Part shown: in pieces, positions 12,031 to 24,336 of the stretch | Position numbering within the stretch: position 1 is the first letter of the stretch | How the letters are laid out: each line of letters begins with the position of its first letter | Source: Klebsormidium nitens | Lineage: Eukaryota > Streptophyta > Klebsormidiophyceae > Klebsormidiales > Klebsormidiaceae | DNA length: 64,000 nucleotides | Direction of reading: 5' to 3' | NCBI GenBank assembly: GCA_000708835.1 | Contig: DF237349.1 | Coordinates: forward strand, 1-64,000 | Program-made: the position numbers and the translations under genes | Notes under the pieces: model-generated | Told to the model about the DNA's origin: nothing | The model's database searches: none | Seen by the model: the letters and a program-made list of their open reading frames with translations, nothing else

Positions 12031-15000
12031 CGCATGCAACGAGCCTTTGGCAGAAGTCGGTGGAGAACTTGTTGAACCAGTGGTGGCTGCGGGGGATCTC
12101 GTACTCGCTGATCACATTCGTCTTGCGCTGCAAAGCAAGTACGCGAAATAAACCCACTGGTAGCAGTTTCTTGTGTAAGATATTTTTACGCATGTTTCGA
12201 TCACTCGAGGACTCTTGATGGTAACCAGAAGTTTACAACCCTGAGATTTAAGCCGCACAGAGAGGGACAGCTAAAAAAAATCGGTGCTCAGCAAGTTTTT
12301 CCGTTTATCAATCCAATAATATCAAGCTGGAACCCGAGCTGGAACCGGAGCTATTCCGCTGATTGCGGATCAACACGGGACTGGAATCCGGGCAGCTAGC
12401 AACATGCGCAGTGACAGCACGCGTGCCGTGAAACAGTACAGTCACGAGAATCCTAGCTCCTTGAGAAGACCGCGAAGTGCAGTCTGACGGCTTCAAGGTG
12501 AATGGCCTGGTTACTTTTCCATGAAAGAATCTTTTCAATCCAATCGGACGGCGCTTTCCGAGTTAGCCCAACGCTAGGAGGAGGGTGGAGGCTGGAGGCG
12601 GCGGCTAGAAACGTAACGACTTCAGATCGCTTGTTGCGTATACAAGAGATTAGGTAGTCAAAGCTCACCTTGATTTCTGCTGAGTCGAACGGGTTCTTAC
12701 TCTCTGAATCCTGCGCAAGACAAACAGAGAAAGTGGAATATGAAAGTGTGACGTCAAAGGCAATGGTTTGGAGGTTGATAACTGCGCTCTATAAGTTGAA
12801 GCCCTTCCAGAGTGTCGACGACTTTTAAGGACCAAAGAACACGTTCACCTGCTGCTGCTCAAGGATGGTATAGAAGGTTCCGTCAGCTTTATTGGCTTTC
12901 ACAGTGAAACTTGAATCTCATATCACAATCTCGGGTTTTCTTTCAGATCCACTCCTGCGAGAGAAAGGTAAGAGGTTTCCCACCTCTAAGAGGTCAAAAG
13001 ATCTGGCCCCTTCAGCTCTAGCGCGTTCCAAAGCATAAGCTTGTAGGGTGCCAGGTGCAAATCTCGGATGTGCGAGGACAAGTTGTTGTGATCGGACCAA
13101 GGAAGGTGCCCGCCTCTCGCGGCCGCAGCCGAGGGTGTCCGGCCAGCAGACCCCATAGCAGAATTACGTTCGGTGCCGGAAGTAAACATAAGCAAAAGGG
13201 GGTATTGAACAAAAGAAAATAGTGTAGAGTCTGATGACCGCGCTCATCTCTCGCGGCTGCGAATCGAGGGTATTCCCCTCCTCCAGCTCCAAGTGGGTCC
13301 CACAACAAAAACTTGTCGGTGCAAGAAGTGGACATTTGGAGACAGGAGGGTTCCACCAGACAGAAAACTACTGTACAATATGCTGACCGTGCCTCACCTC
13401 TCACAGCTGCGACCCAAGAGTGTCCGCCTCCTCCAGCTCCAACGGGTCCCACAGCAAACTTTTGTTCGGTGCCCAAATTAGACGTAGGACACAAAAGATT
13501 CAAACCGGAAAAAGAAACTACAGTGAATTTCCGACCGTGCTCACCTCTCGCGGCCGCGAGCCGAGGGTGTCCGCCTCCTCCAGCTCCAGCGGGTCCCACA
13601 GCAGAATCTTGTTGGGTGGCAGCGTGGACCTCTCCTGGCGGGCGGTTTCTTCGTCGCCGTTGCCCGCTTTGCTCATCACAAGGTTCCCTACCCATCGGAC
13701 GCAGTCTACGAACTCGGTGTGAAGCGTGCGCTCCTTGCTGACCTGCACAGAGAAACGACTCTCTTTATTTCATTTTCTGGTCTCAGGTTGGTACTCTCCT
13801 TCGATTCCTTTGCTACTCGTGCGACTTGCTGATCACCAGATTGCCCATCCATCGATGCAGTTCAAAAACTCAAGTGTGAAGCTTGCTCTCCTTGCTGACC
13901 TGCACAACAGAAAAAGGGTCTTTTAGTTTCATTCTCTGGTATCAGGGTGGTACTCCCCTTCGCTTCCTTTGCTACTCGTGCGACTTGCTAAGCACCAGAT
14001 TGCCCACCCATCGGACGCAGTCGACAAACTCGGTTTGAAGTGCGCTCCTTGCTGACCTGCACAGAAGAAAAGACACTGTTCTTTCTGCTACCGATCTCGA
14101 TTATGAAGTCCGTTTTCAATCTCTCTAGAACTTGTCCGCCTTGCTCCTCACCAATTTTCCCACCAAGTTACAAACTCAGTATGAAGCGTGCGCTCCTGCC
14201 TGACCTGCATCAAAGATACTACTTCGTCTTGTCTCTATTCTCGCATCAAGAGCGTTCGCCTTCAGTATGCCCGCCTTGCGGAGGGTGCCCGCCTACCGGA
14301 CGCAATCTACAGAGTCGATTTGACGGAGGAAAGTCGTTGCTTATTGAATTAACTGGAAGCCTTGTCCTTGATCACCTTACGAATAATAATCTTTGAGCGA
14401 CTTCACAGTCTCTTCATTCAAGAAAAGTACTGCAGGCCGTTGGAAGGGCATTCGGCACGTACGAGCTGCTGACTTGACTGCAGGTTGCTATGAAGCTGGC
14501 TAGTATGAAGCACGGTCAACTGGAACGTACGAGCTGATGACTTGACTGCGGGCTGCTATGAAGCCGGCCAGTTTGAAGCATGGTCCGGCATCCGCGCGGG
14601 GGCAACAGGGATGCTCCCTGCGGTCGACAATAAGATGCTTTTGAGCGACCGATCAATATTGGAAGGGGTAAAAACCCGCACCCTCAAAATACTGTCGAAC
14701 CTCGTCCACACATTTTGTCACTTTGAGGGGTGTAGTCTTCCTCTAGAAAATCCAGAATGAGCTTTCCAACCTCGGACGCAGATACTCATCGTCAATGACG
14801 GTCGACAGTGAGCATCTTGAACAAAGGCCGCAGCCTAGTCTCTGAGAGACGACTTTGAGTGGCCTGGACCGAAAAAAGACATTCGGCGCCTTATAACGTG
14901 CAAGCCTTCACTTCTGCATGTAGGTAACGTCACGCACCGTGTATTTGACGTTGATCGTTTTGAACTTGGAGGGGGACAGGTGCCAGTCCTGCGCCTCGTG

Positions 15001-18000
15001 TACCCGGGGCAAAAGGTGCTCTGTGGGGGACGAAAACGGGTATTGCACTTGCGAGCGCAATACTGGTGACTGGGCCTGGTTTGTGGCGGTTTGCGTTTGA
15101 TTACCAGCATCGAAGACCAGCATCAGTCTTGTTGGCGTGCAAGAACGATCTTAATGAAACATTCTTCTGCAAGCTGAGGTAAAGGCCTCGCAAACGGCAA
15201 GAAGTCGTTCCTTGATTGTTCTCTTAGCGAAGCATTTCAAGTACCTTCCTCTCCTTCGCCAGTGTCCCTTTCTGGACGGATCCTCACGTAGCGGCATCGC
15301 TGACTCGCTTTGAGCGACATATATCTCACTGTCCGTCCAGAGACAAACCTGCTTATTCCGTTTGTTGAACTTTACACGTGCCCTCTCGCACTGGCATCTC
15401 TGGCTCCCTTCTCCAGTGTCAAAGCTGACACCGACTCGATCAAGCGTAACACGGACATATCTTCTCGGATGATCTACGTTCCAACTACGATCGAGAACGC
15501 AAGCATAGAAGCCTTTGAAAAGAACCAAAGAGAGAAGGACCAGATTATTCCAGGCTGAGCGTACCTGGGAACTGCCAAATGCGCACGGTCTTATCCATTC
15601 CGCAGGAAACGATGATAGGCCTTACGGGCAGCTCCTCGCCGGTCTGGGGATCGTGCTCCGGCAACTTCACATGGAAGTCCTGGATCAGAAAACAGGGGGG
15701 TAAGTATCTTTTGGAGATAAACCACGGGTACTTTTCTGGTTTGTTGATTGTGAAACACTTCTTCGAGCTCCCATCGGGAGAAAGCTTGTAGAGAGCAAGG
15801 AGGGGCACCCAGATATCATCCTTCATGGTTCTACTATCAGAGCCGAAGCTGAACAGAATGTTCTGCAGATTCTGAGAAGGGGAGAGTCCAGCTCAAGCTA
15901 CGGGGCTCGCTCATATCTACGCAGCCCTTGGACTCTCAGCTTCGTCACAAATTCAACGTAACATGTCAAGCGTTCCCCACATGCGGAGTCAAATAATGAG
16001 ACAGAATTTGCGAGGACAGAGGTTGGGCAAACCAGAGGCTCAGCAATCGGGATGTACGCACCACGCTGAGAACGTCGCCGCGGTGGCCCTCGTCTCCACC
16101 GAAGATGGCAATCATGACGCCTGACTTGAGGTTCCACATGCGGACCGACTCGTCCTGCGCACAAACCAAGTCATTAAGGTTTGCGGTTGACCATTTCCAA
16201 AGGTCGCCAGCTTCTTGAGGTCCAGCACAGGAGAAAGGTGTGTTGTGGACAACGGGGCTTTCCAATCACGAACGTCGGCCTTATGGCGGCAGAAAAAGGG
16301 TTTTGACACAAAGACAGAACGGCTTGGGTAGCAAAGAGATACTAGCTCTCAATTGGCGGCCGATCGAAGTTTCCGTTCGCCGAGTCGAAACATCGAAGCA
16401 GAACAGAGTCGGTTCGCTCTGATTGGACCGCAGGGAATGTCAATTCCACCGATAAGCCGAGATGAGTGGATCTACTGCTTTCTTCAGCTTCTCGAACGGT
16501 GCCCTTGTCCAGCTTCTGGGTATTGTTGGCTCTCGATTCTGTCGAACCTTGTTTCAGTTCGCTTCCTAGAAAGGTTGCAGACATTAGCACAGGCTGAGAT
16601 CAGAGGGGCAGCGTACCTTCGCACCTGAGAGCAGCCAAAAGCGGTTCCGGGGGTGTACTCTCAGGTCGTTGACCGACCCCCCATGCCCGACCAACGTCTG
16701 TACATCACAGAAAAATGAGTGTTTCGTCCGCAACATTGATTCTTGCTTGGTCAGATGGCGTCAGGTATCCGTGCAGAAAAAATGGCAAGGACTGGCAGCA
16801 CGAAGCATCTAGATCAGATGAGCCCTTCGGTCTCCTCACTTGCCAAGGGCCTGAAACTCCGGATTTATTTACATGCCGAGTAAAGGCGCTCTGTGAGGAT
16901 CCACGAACTTTTCCAAGCCCCGTGAAAACGACCTCAGAATCAACCTGTCCAAAGTTGCAATCAATGACAATCCGGAGCCTGTGTAACTGTGCAGTTGAAT
17001 TAAAAAGGCAAGGCTTCTGTCGAACGTCATGTGGTTCCTCCAACGAATATTGCCGTTCCTCTTCAGTCCACCTGCAGCTTCTCTGACTCTTACCAGCAAC
17101 GAGCAGAGCTTGGTCTAGGGCTGGCAAACCGTGCTCGCGCTCGCTCTACTGCCTTTTTGACATGGCTTCAAACAGAGGTTCGAGCCGAAGTTGAAAGTGG
17201 ACAGCAGTGGCATACCTTGTAGACATCCCCACTCAACACGTTGACGACACGAATAACCCCATTTGCGCCGGCAGCGCACACCAGAGGCTCCCCATCCTCA
17301 TTGCTTGCCCAGCAGACGCAGAAGAACTCCTCGTCTTTCTGGCAGAGTTGTGGTCAAGGACAGCCCTCTCTATCGCGATAGGGAGGGTCTCCAAACTTCG
17401 TATCCATGAAGAACGCGCAACTTACAGGAAAGTGGCAACCAAAAGGCTTCAAATTCCCGCTTCCAACAAACAGAAGTACAAAAGCTAACATAGACAAGAC
17501 TCGTATTTATTGGACCTAACGACCTGGTACTCTCAAACTGCGGCCTTAAATCGTGTAGGCCACACATACAGCGATTTTTCCTACTGCTGACGTATCCTTT
17601 TTGCACTGAGGAAGGTTCAACACTGAGCCAGATGAAAGGAGTCCTAGCAGATGAAAGGGGTGCTTTACCACAGAGCATACCCCATTCGGACCAAGCTGAA
17701 CTGTCCACCTAAACGCTCAGTAGCCAGACCATCAGTTGCATCAGACAAGCGGGACAAATGAGGATACGTCATCATCCCGGTAGATGTCCAGGACAGCGAT
17801 CTGTGTGTCTTCAAGGACGTCGAGGACGATTATCTGCAGAAGACAGAGAAAGTGTATGAGTTTGTACTACGTCACATTGGCCAGCAAGAGTTGCCAACAG
17901 TCTGGTTTTGCTTAAGTCAGAAGAAGTTCCTAACCTGGGGCTTAAAGATCGACATCCATCATACCAGGCTCGGAACTGATGAATCTCTCAATGCAGTATG

Positions 18001-18988
18001 GGTGGAGAAAGCAGATGGAACTTTCGTTCTTACAATCCGGATTCATTGCGGATTGATGGAGAATCTTTGCTTTCTGAGAAGGTGACCAAGTCTACTGATA
18101 GCAGGACCTCTCTTTCCAAAGTCCTGAATTGGACAAAAAATTCGGTTTTGAAGCAGATTGACAAGAAAAGTGACCTTACATTTGAATTGTCAACCAAGTT
18201 TTAAGAGTGAGTACCTACATCCTTTTCATGAATCAGAGCTGTTATTAAACAGCTCAGAGCATGCGTAAAGCTGAGAGCTGACTCGACCAACAACATGAAC
18301 TCCACCTTTCTTGGTGGTGGCAAGGGCTGGATTGCTTGACAGTACTGCATCAATGCGACAAGCATGAAAGCAACAAGACACAAGAAAATGTCATAATAAA
18401 CACTTCGCCGCATCACCACAACCAATAAGTAAAGTGCCGGTCACAGTACTCCACACTCTTCAGAGAAGGCTTGCCGGTAGAGAGGGTTTACCATGCATGG
18501 AGGGCCAACAAGTCCACTGGTGGTGTGACCTTTCATGTCAATTCAAGCATGATCACAGGGAACTCACCTCATGATGAAACCCTAGCTCTGCGTCTAATAA
18601 ATGGTGGTGCAGACAAAGAGCACCAGGAACCTCGCCTTTATCTTCTTCCCCATCACAAAGCCGCTAGATTATTCTTCCAGCTGAATGCTCAAAGAAAGCT
18701 AAAGAAATGGGAGTTCAATATGTTGTCAAACTAAGCACTGAAAGTACGACAAGAAGGGATCAGATTGCATTCGCATTGTCTTCAAGATACTGAATTATAA
18801 ACCAAGAGAAGACTCACCAGGTTTCCTGCGACCGCTGCGGCCCAATTGCGGTACCCATAGTCCAGCTGGTTGAAAGAAACGCCCCAAACCTTGTTGTTGC
18901 CGGCACCACATTTGACAGCATTCACAGCCCTATAGGCGCCCTCCCTCCCCCAAGATCCCGACCCCATTTGTGCTAATTCGTCATGCAC
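12031..18988 (-). CDS. FIE: Polycomb PRC2 WD40 protein, EED/FIE family (C-terminal end not found)
   Basis: EED/FIE is the seven-bladed WD40 subunit of PRC2, which binds the H3K27 methyltransferase and reads H3K27me3. Nine exons join in frame on the minus strand: 18818-18988, 17768-17833, 17216-17338, 16617-16697, 16062-16154, 15565-15679, 14938-15020, 13545-13742 and 12031-12127, giving about 342 residues. Diagnostic peptides are VGHGGSVNDLRVHP, DESVRMWNLKSG, GHRGDVLSV, VSCGMDKTVRIW, LSPSKFKTINVKYT, FVDCVRWVGNLVMSK and WFNKFSTDFCQRLVACG. All have counterparts in plant FIE and animal EED in the same order. The start at 18988 gives a short N-terminus; an internal Met eight codons in is an alternative. 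Family members are about 370-440 residues, so 55-60 residues carrying the last blade are missing. They may be decayed, or in a small exon I missed. Exon 13545-13742 is flanked on both sides by partial copies of itself. Confidence 0.85.
13090..13544 (-). repeat. Three decayed donor-side copies of FIE exon 8 end
   Basis: The 3' half of the exon at 13545-13742 (encoding LLWDPLELEEADTLGSRPRE) and the following intron start recur three times. The equivalents of the WDP codons lie at about 13444, 13295 and 13146 against 13591 in the exon, a period of 147-149 bases. The copies contain stops and small indels. The copied unit includes the donor and roughly 50 bases of intron. Confidence 0.85.
13743..14215 (-). 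repeat. Three decayed acceptor-side copies of FIE exon 8 start
   Basis: The 5' half of the exon at 13545-13742 (encoding VSKERTLHTEFVDCVRWVGN) together with its acceptor recurs upstream in the intron. Acceptor equivalents lie at about 13900, 14056 and 14203 against 13743 in the exon, a spacing of about 147-157 bases. The intron part of the unit (light-strand TTTCATTTTCTGGT... pattern) is copied too. A weaker fragment may continue near 14265-14320. Confidence 0.85.
14457..14583. repeat. Two-copy 68-bp intronic tandem repeat
   Basis: Two direct copies start at 14457 and 14525, each beginning ACGTACGAGCTG and containing GACTTGACTGC and TATGAAGC. They are about 88% alike by eye. They lie in the FIE intron between exons 14938-15020 and 13545-13742 and show no link to an exon. 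Confidence 0.8.
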
Positions 18989-19075
18989 GAAGCTCTGGCG
19001 GTTCCCAGGCGTCGTTCTGTTTCGTGCATCATCCCAACATCGTTAGGTAGTTCAGTCTTCAGACTCCTCAACTTC
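18989..19075. other. FIE upstream region
   Basis: Start of the divergent intergenic stretch between FIE (minus) and UPM1 (plus), which runs from 18989 to 20284. No TATA box or other promoter element is clear. The region is dominated by the inverted-repeat element just to the right, and 19530-20284 presumably holds the UPM1 promoter and 5' leader. Confidence 0.3.
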
Positions 19076-19526
19076 GTTGAACTTCAACTTGAAGAGGGCG
19101 GACAAGGAGAATGGTTCTTTTCGGGACCCTGAGCCCGGGGGCTGTTGGAAGGTGCCTCATCTGACGTCTGCAGCTTGACCAGAACTCCACGTGTGTAGAA
19201 AGCAAGTCTTCAACCATCCGATGTATGAATGCCAATCATCGGACGGTGCGTATTTCCTCATCGGCCCTCATCGATTCGGGTCAGGCTTCGGGTTCGTGCT
19301 GCTGCGAATCATGTTGGACTCGGAGAGGACCTACTGGGGTATTGCATCTTGGAGTGTGTTACGTAGATTATCCTACCATCCTGCTCTAAGCTTTGACACA
19401 TGAAATCCACATCTCCCGGATGAAGTCAATCCCAGGTCACTAAAGGCACCTTCCAACAGCCCCCGGGCTCAGGGTCGCCAAAAGAATCATTCTCCTTGTC
19501 CCCCCTCTCGAAGTTGAAATTGAACT
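19076..19526. mobile_element. Foldback/MITE-like element with ~80-bp inverted arms
   Basis: The left arm (19076-19156) and right arm (19445-19526) are imperfect reverse complements over about 80 bases. They include a long GC-rich exact block with CCCGGGGGCTGTTGGAAGGT on the left and its complement on the right. About 290 bases of unrelated sequence separate them. No coding capacity is visible. This is the shape of a nonautonomous foldback or MITE element. It lies between the divergent FIE and UPM1 genes. A related element may be at 56561-56812. Confidence 0.75.
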
Positions 19527-20284
19527 TAGCAGAAGAGCTGGGCGGCCGCAGTGCAGGCGGCCGCGCAGGCCGCATGGTGTTCATAGTTTAGGGTTCTATA
19601 GGGTTTCCCTTTTCTGACGAACTAGTAGAGAGATGTTTCAGAAACGTTTCGGTTTTTCTACCTGGTTATCGTTATTCAACTGCTGAGCTGCCCGGGGGGG
19701 GCCATTCAGTCCATTCAAACCCATCATGTAACCCACTTTTCCGCCCGATCGGACGAGATGGTAATGGTCAACTTGCATTCCCGGCCAGCTAGGATTGCCG
19801 CAGACTGTCTCGCCCCTCGGCCTTTCACTTTTGTGAAAGGACAGCTTTTTCACCGTCGAAGTCACGGATCGACGCCTCGAGTTGCATCAGACTACCACGT
19901 GGACAGTCGTGGCAGTTCATGGGGCAATCCGCAGGATGCTCCAGGCTTGAGCAATGCTGGGGCAGGGGCTCTCTGCCAATTCCAGCCTGGGCCCGCAAGA
20001 AGAAGCTGGAGCTGGAAAAGCCAGTGGCAGTGGTGCACAGGGTCACAATTAAGCAGGTATTCAGGCAACTGCGAAGAGAGGCGGGTCAGCTTGCTCAAGT
20101 CTGCAGCTTTGGCTCACTTCGGCACTACTGATCCAGAATTGCATCAGAGTTTTAGATCTCTTTGAGGGCAAACGTGAATTGCAGCCAAAGCCCAGTGCTT
20201 CTAAGTCGCCTCTTTTTCTAGTAAGAGCGCCAGTACAGGTTTACCTGAACCTTTGGATTTGCTGGTTTCCTCTTTCAAATCAGC

Positions 20285-22286
20285 ATGGCGACCTCTGCTC
20301 AGCTTTCAGACTCTCTCCGCCTCACATCTGCTCCTGTGGTCTTCACTCGATCAGACACTGGCACAGTCTTTCCTCAGCCTTCCACTTCTTACCCTGTCTC
20401 CACGTACAGAACGCCCATCCCCCGTCCCTTCAGAGGAGCACTTGCGCAGCCAACGAAAGCCGCCCCAGTCTCCCCTTTCTTCGAGAAAGAGCACGCGCTC
20501 CCGCGCGGTTGCTCTGACGAGCGTGAACACAGCGCGGCGCCATCTGGCGCTGATGGAGCGGCCCCACTGGGTGACGATCGGGACATCCGCCTCCCGGAGC
20601 TCAAGCAGGTGCTCTCGTTGCTGGAGAAAAAGTGGGCAGAGCGGGAAGGCGGTGTGAAAAGGTCTGGTCCAGGGAACGTGTACTTGGTTGGAACGGGCCC
20701 TGGGGATCCTGATTTATTGACGGTGAAAGCGCTCAGGCTGATGCAGAGTGCGGATCTTGTCTTGTATGACCGGTTGGTGTCAGCCGAGATTCTGGACATG
20801 GTCAGCGACAAGGCGCGGCTGCTGTATGTGGGCAAGACGGCGGGGTATCATACGCGGACACAGGTAAGAAAGTAACGTGCAAGAGCAGAATTCCAATCAG
20901 CATGATTGATTGAGTTCGGTTTAGGTTGACTGGTCTATTTCTGTTTAGTTTGATTGGTTGGCAGGCCAAGTGCTGATGTTAGAGCAAAGGTTGATGCTTA
21001 TTCAGGACTCAGTGCGGCCAAAATATTCGCTCGAAGTGTACCCTTCCGCTGGACATTTACACTTGTTGGACAGCCCGTGATGGTTGGTGGTGGGCATGGT
21101 AATCCAAAAAGATGCATATGGGGAAGACTTACGGTGTTGTTGCGATACGGTTTGACTTGTTGGTGTAGGAGCAGTCTTTGGTATTTTGGTAGGTGTCGGC
21201 TGTCTGCCGCGGTACTTGCTAGACTGCATAGCAAAGGTGCGAAAATCTCACATCAGATGCCTCTGGATTTTCCCTTTCGGCCAGCAGAATAGGGTAAAAG
21301 GCCACAGTATGGAATTGAAACATGGTGGTAGCCTGTGCTATGCTCCAAGTTCTGTTCTGCGAGCTTTGATAATACGTTGAGTATAGCCTTGTGGCTTTTT
21401 AGCCCTTTCCAGCTGCTTCTTCAGTTGACCCGGTTTCTGAAGTAGGGTGACACACAAAAGCGCTGGCAGTGTCAATTCTCAATTTCACCTGGCAGGACAG
21501 TATAGGTGACACATCATCAACATACTGGATTGAAGTACAAATCGAAGACGTGCGTTAGATTCTGTGGTGCCACAGGGATTCCTCCTGCCTCTAACCCACG
21601 TCTTTGGTTTAACTACCGCCATACTTAACCCACTTCACATACGTTTTCAGGATGAGATCCACGAGCTGCTTCTCAGCTTTGCTGAGGCGGGCGCTACAGT
21701 CCTGCGCCTCAAGGGGGGCGACCCGCTTGTCTTCGGAAGGGGTGGGGAGGAGATGGACTTTCTCGAAATGAAGGGCATCCACGTGCAAATTGTTCCGGGC
21801 ATAACGGCGGCCTCTGGAATCTCGGCATCCTTGGGGATCCCCCTGACTCACCGGGGAGTGGCAAACAACGTTAGGTTCCTCACGGGGCATTCTCGGAAGG
21901 GGGGGCACGATCCCCTGTTCGTGGCGGGGGGGGCAGCGGACCCTGACACGACGCTTGTGGTTTACATGGGGTTAGCCACGTTACCCGCTCTGGTAACCCG
22001 GTTAGTAGAAAACGGGTTACCAGCGGATACGCCGGCGGTTGCGGTCGAGCGGGGGACGACTCCCGAGCAAAGAACGGTGTTTGGGGAGTTGACACAGTTG
22101 CACGATCTGGTAGAAAAAGCACAGCTGGTGTCACCGACGTTGATCATGATCGGTCAAGTGGTGGCCCTCTCGCACCTGTGGCCGCATGGAGCGAAGGCGG
22201 ACGTCGGGCGGATCTCGGGAAAGGAGCTGCCAATTGGGCCACGGGATAGGGCGCTTCGGCCAGCAGAGGATGTGGCCTGCTCTTGA
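20285..22286 (+). CDS. UPM1: Uroporphyrinogen-III C-methyltransferase (SUMT), plastid
   Basis: SUMT uses S-adenosylmethionine to methylate uroporphyrinogen III at C2 and C7, giving precorrin-2, the branch to siroheme for plastid nitrite and sulfite reductases. Two exons, 20285-20863 and 21651-22286, join in phase 0 across a clean GTAAG/TTTTCAG intron and encode 404 residues. The first 120 or so residues are Ser/Ala/Arg-rich, like a chloroplast transit peptide. The catalytic domain follows with all expected motifs: [20 protein letters not shown] (SAM-binding loop), [39 protein letters not shown] and VVYMGL. The start at 20285 was chosen because the peptide is transit-like; in-frame upstream sequence is not needed. 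Length and motif order are normal for plant UPM1. The gene diverges from FIE. Confidence 0.95.
20864..21650 (+). other. UPM1 intron
   Basis: 787-base intron between the two UPM1 exons, with donor CAG|GTAAGA and acceptor ACGTTTTCAG|GATG. It is T-rich and contains no other gene that I can see. Confidence 0.85.
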
Positions 22287-24336
22287 GTTCCAGTACGGGG
22301 GATTTAAGCCGGCTTGGGCTCTGGACACAGCGTGGTGTAAGGTTGAGGGAACGGTGTGAAGTATGGACAAAAGCTGAAATCTGTGTGTAATTTTTGGAGA
22401 TAGGTAGTCTGCTTAAGTGTTGCTGGTGAATTTCGGTGGCAGATGTATTGCATTCACGCAGCACGTGCTTTGTGCATCCACAGCTAGGAGCTAGTACAGT
22501 CTCTGCATGAGGGCTCTTACAATGTTATAAATACCTTACTAATTAGCCTGTCCTTAAGGTTAACTAGGATAAGTACGTCACTCAGTAGTACGGTAGTGGG
22601 TAGAGGTTATGAGAGGGATGCTTCTTTCTGTGCAACATAACACAGAGTGGCAAACGTTTGGATAGCAGCAAACATTTCAGTCGCAAAGAGGGCTTGAAGC
22701 AATTGATCAATGAGTCTGGGCCACATTGGCTTAGTACTAAGGTTGTTGAAGCGCAGTGACCGGTCACACTGACAACTTTTCAAGAGATGAACAATTAATT
22801 GGCATTAAACTTATACCTTACTTCTCCACAATTGAAATAACTTTATTGACAGTCAGATATTGCATGCGCTTAGGTACTGTTCCGTTCGTTGAAACCGTCG
22901 GAGTGATCGACCAACATGGCATGTATCTTTCAGCATTTATCATAGCCGGGGGCCATTTAAGAAATGGATAAGCATGTTTGTGATGCATCCGCCCATGATA
23001 TTGTTGCACTCGTCAGTATACTAGTCAAAAACTTTCTTCTAGCTGCAGCCCGACCACGTCGGTCTAAACGACCACGTCGATCAATAATCTCAAGAAACTT
23101 AATTGTTCAGTCGGAGCTCCTCGATCGGTGCTGTCTCAACTTCCAACCGTTAAACGTAAAGTCACGATTGTATGCAGCTGCACGCTCAGCTACCATATTC
23201 AATTGCGTGGCGGGCGCCTCAACCATGCACATGCGTCCGACTTTGCACTGAGCAGATCTTTGTACGTTGATATGCAGGCTTCCGTGAGTCCGCGACATTC
23301 TGAATCGCGCCGGCAGCCTCGAATGATCCATGTCAGAGTCCAGTATAGCAATCAAAGTCCTGACCGCTTTCAATCATGCGACGTATATAAGCAAAACATA
23401 CGCTGTCGAGTTGCGCATGTTGGCACAAGCCTAGTGGCACTAATTCGACGTACTTCTGCATTGCCGGCCGGGAAATCGGTTCCATGGAAACGGCCCTCAT
23501 AGGAACGATAGATCAACGCCATTAATTGAGACACTGCCAAGGGTTTCCAATTGGTCCTTTCAGCTTGGAAGGGCGCGATACTTAATCAATCAGGGACGAC
23601 GACGCACGTGGCCAGGTGCCTGCGGAAGCTTTCTATAGAGAAAATTGATCCAACCGTCAATGACTTCTCTAAACGCGACCTAGGTTTGGCCTCCAACCGG
23701 TACCGACCTGATTTGAAGGTCGAATTATCGTATCAGATGATCTGATTTTTCCTAAGCGGGGTTGATGCCAGCTAGCTCAAGTATTCCACGTAGCGCAACG
23801 AATCAAAAGCTACTGAACCTGCCGCACTTGCGAGCAGCAAGATAATGATCCTAGCGTGACGTCGCAATCGTACTTCTTTGCTATGCACGCAGGGTTCTAT
23901 ACGTACCAACTTATCTGCATCACGTTGGATACGTGCCACCTCGCGTGCGACGCGGCACTAGCCCAAATGAATGGCTAACTGTTCTGTCGTATTTCGTAGC
24001 TATCAACCGAGTGCTTCTTTTGACCCGAGACGTCTCAACTACGTCGGTTGTGTAAAACGTCCCTAGCTTCTCAGCAGAGATCGTCGAAGGACGCCGAACG
24101 GAGTAAAGTGTGCCAAACAACGCTGTCTGTCTATCATGATGATACCAGCCGCCTATTTTACGAGAATCCGTAAAGTTACGACTCACGCTGCACGCATTGC
24201 TCTTCTTCTGAGACAGACTGATCGGATGACGCGCGCTTTCACGTTACAGCCCACCTTGTGCGCGAGCGCGAGCTAGTACGATTCCCTGACAACGCGCGCG
24301 CGTGTGTGCGCGCACTCTTAACTCGCGGCGGCGCTC
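22287..24336. other. Convergent intergenic region, nothing recognised
   Basis: Two kilobases between the 3' ends of UPM1 (plus) and the TLC-like gene (minus). The UPM1 3' UTR presumably occupies the left side. Near 24280-24312 there is an alternating CG/TG tract. No open frame of note, no RNA gene and no convincing repeat was seen. Confidence 0.5.

Noticed and set aside
12430-12530. Minus-strand trace resembling the EED C-terminus (AVR...FSR, then RILVTV in another frame)
   Set aside because: It is frame-broken, short and lies before exon 12031-12127 in transcript order, so it cannot simply be the missing last exon. Chance or a stray copy is possible.
12900-12985. Possible extra FIE exon behind a good acceptor (TTTCTCTCGCAG)
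   Set aside because: All frames hit stops within about 20 codons. It may be a decayed acceptor-side copy of exon 12031-12127, but similarity is weak.
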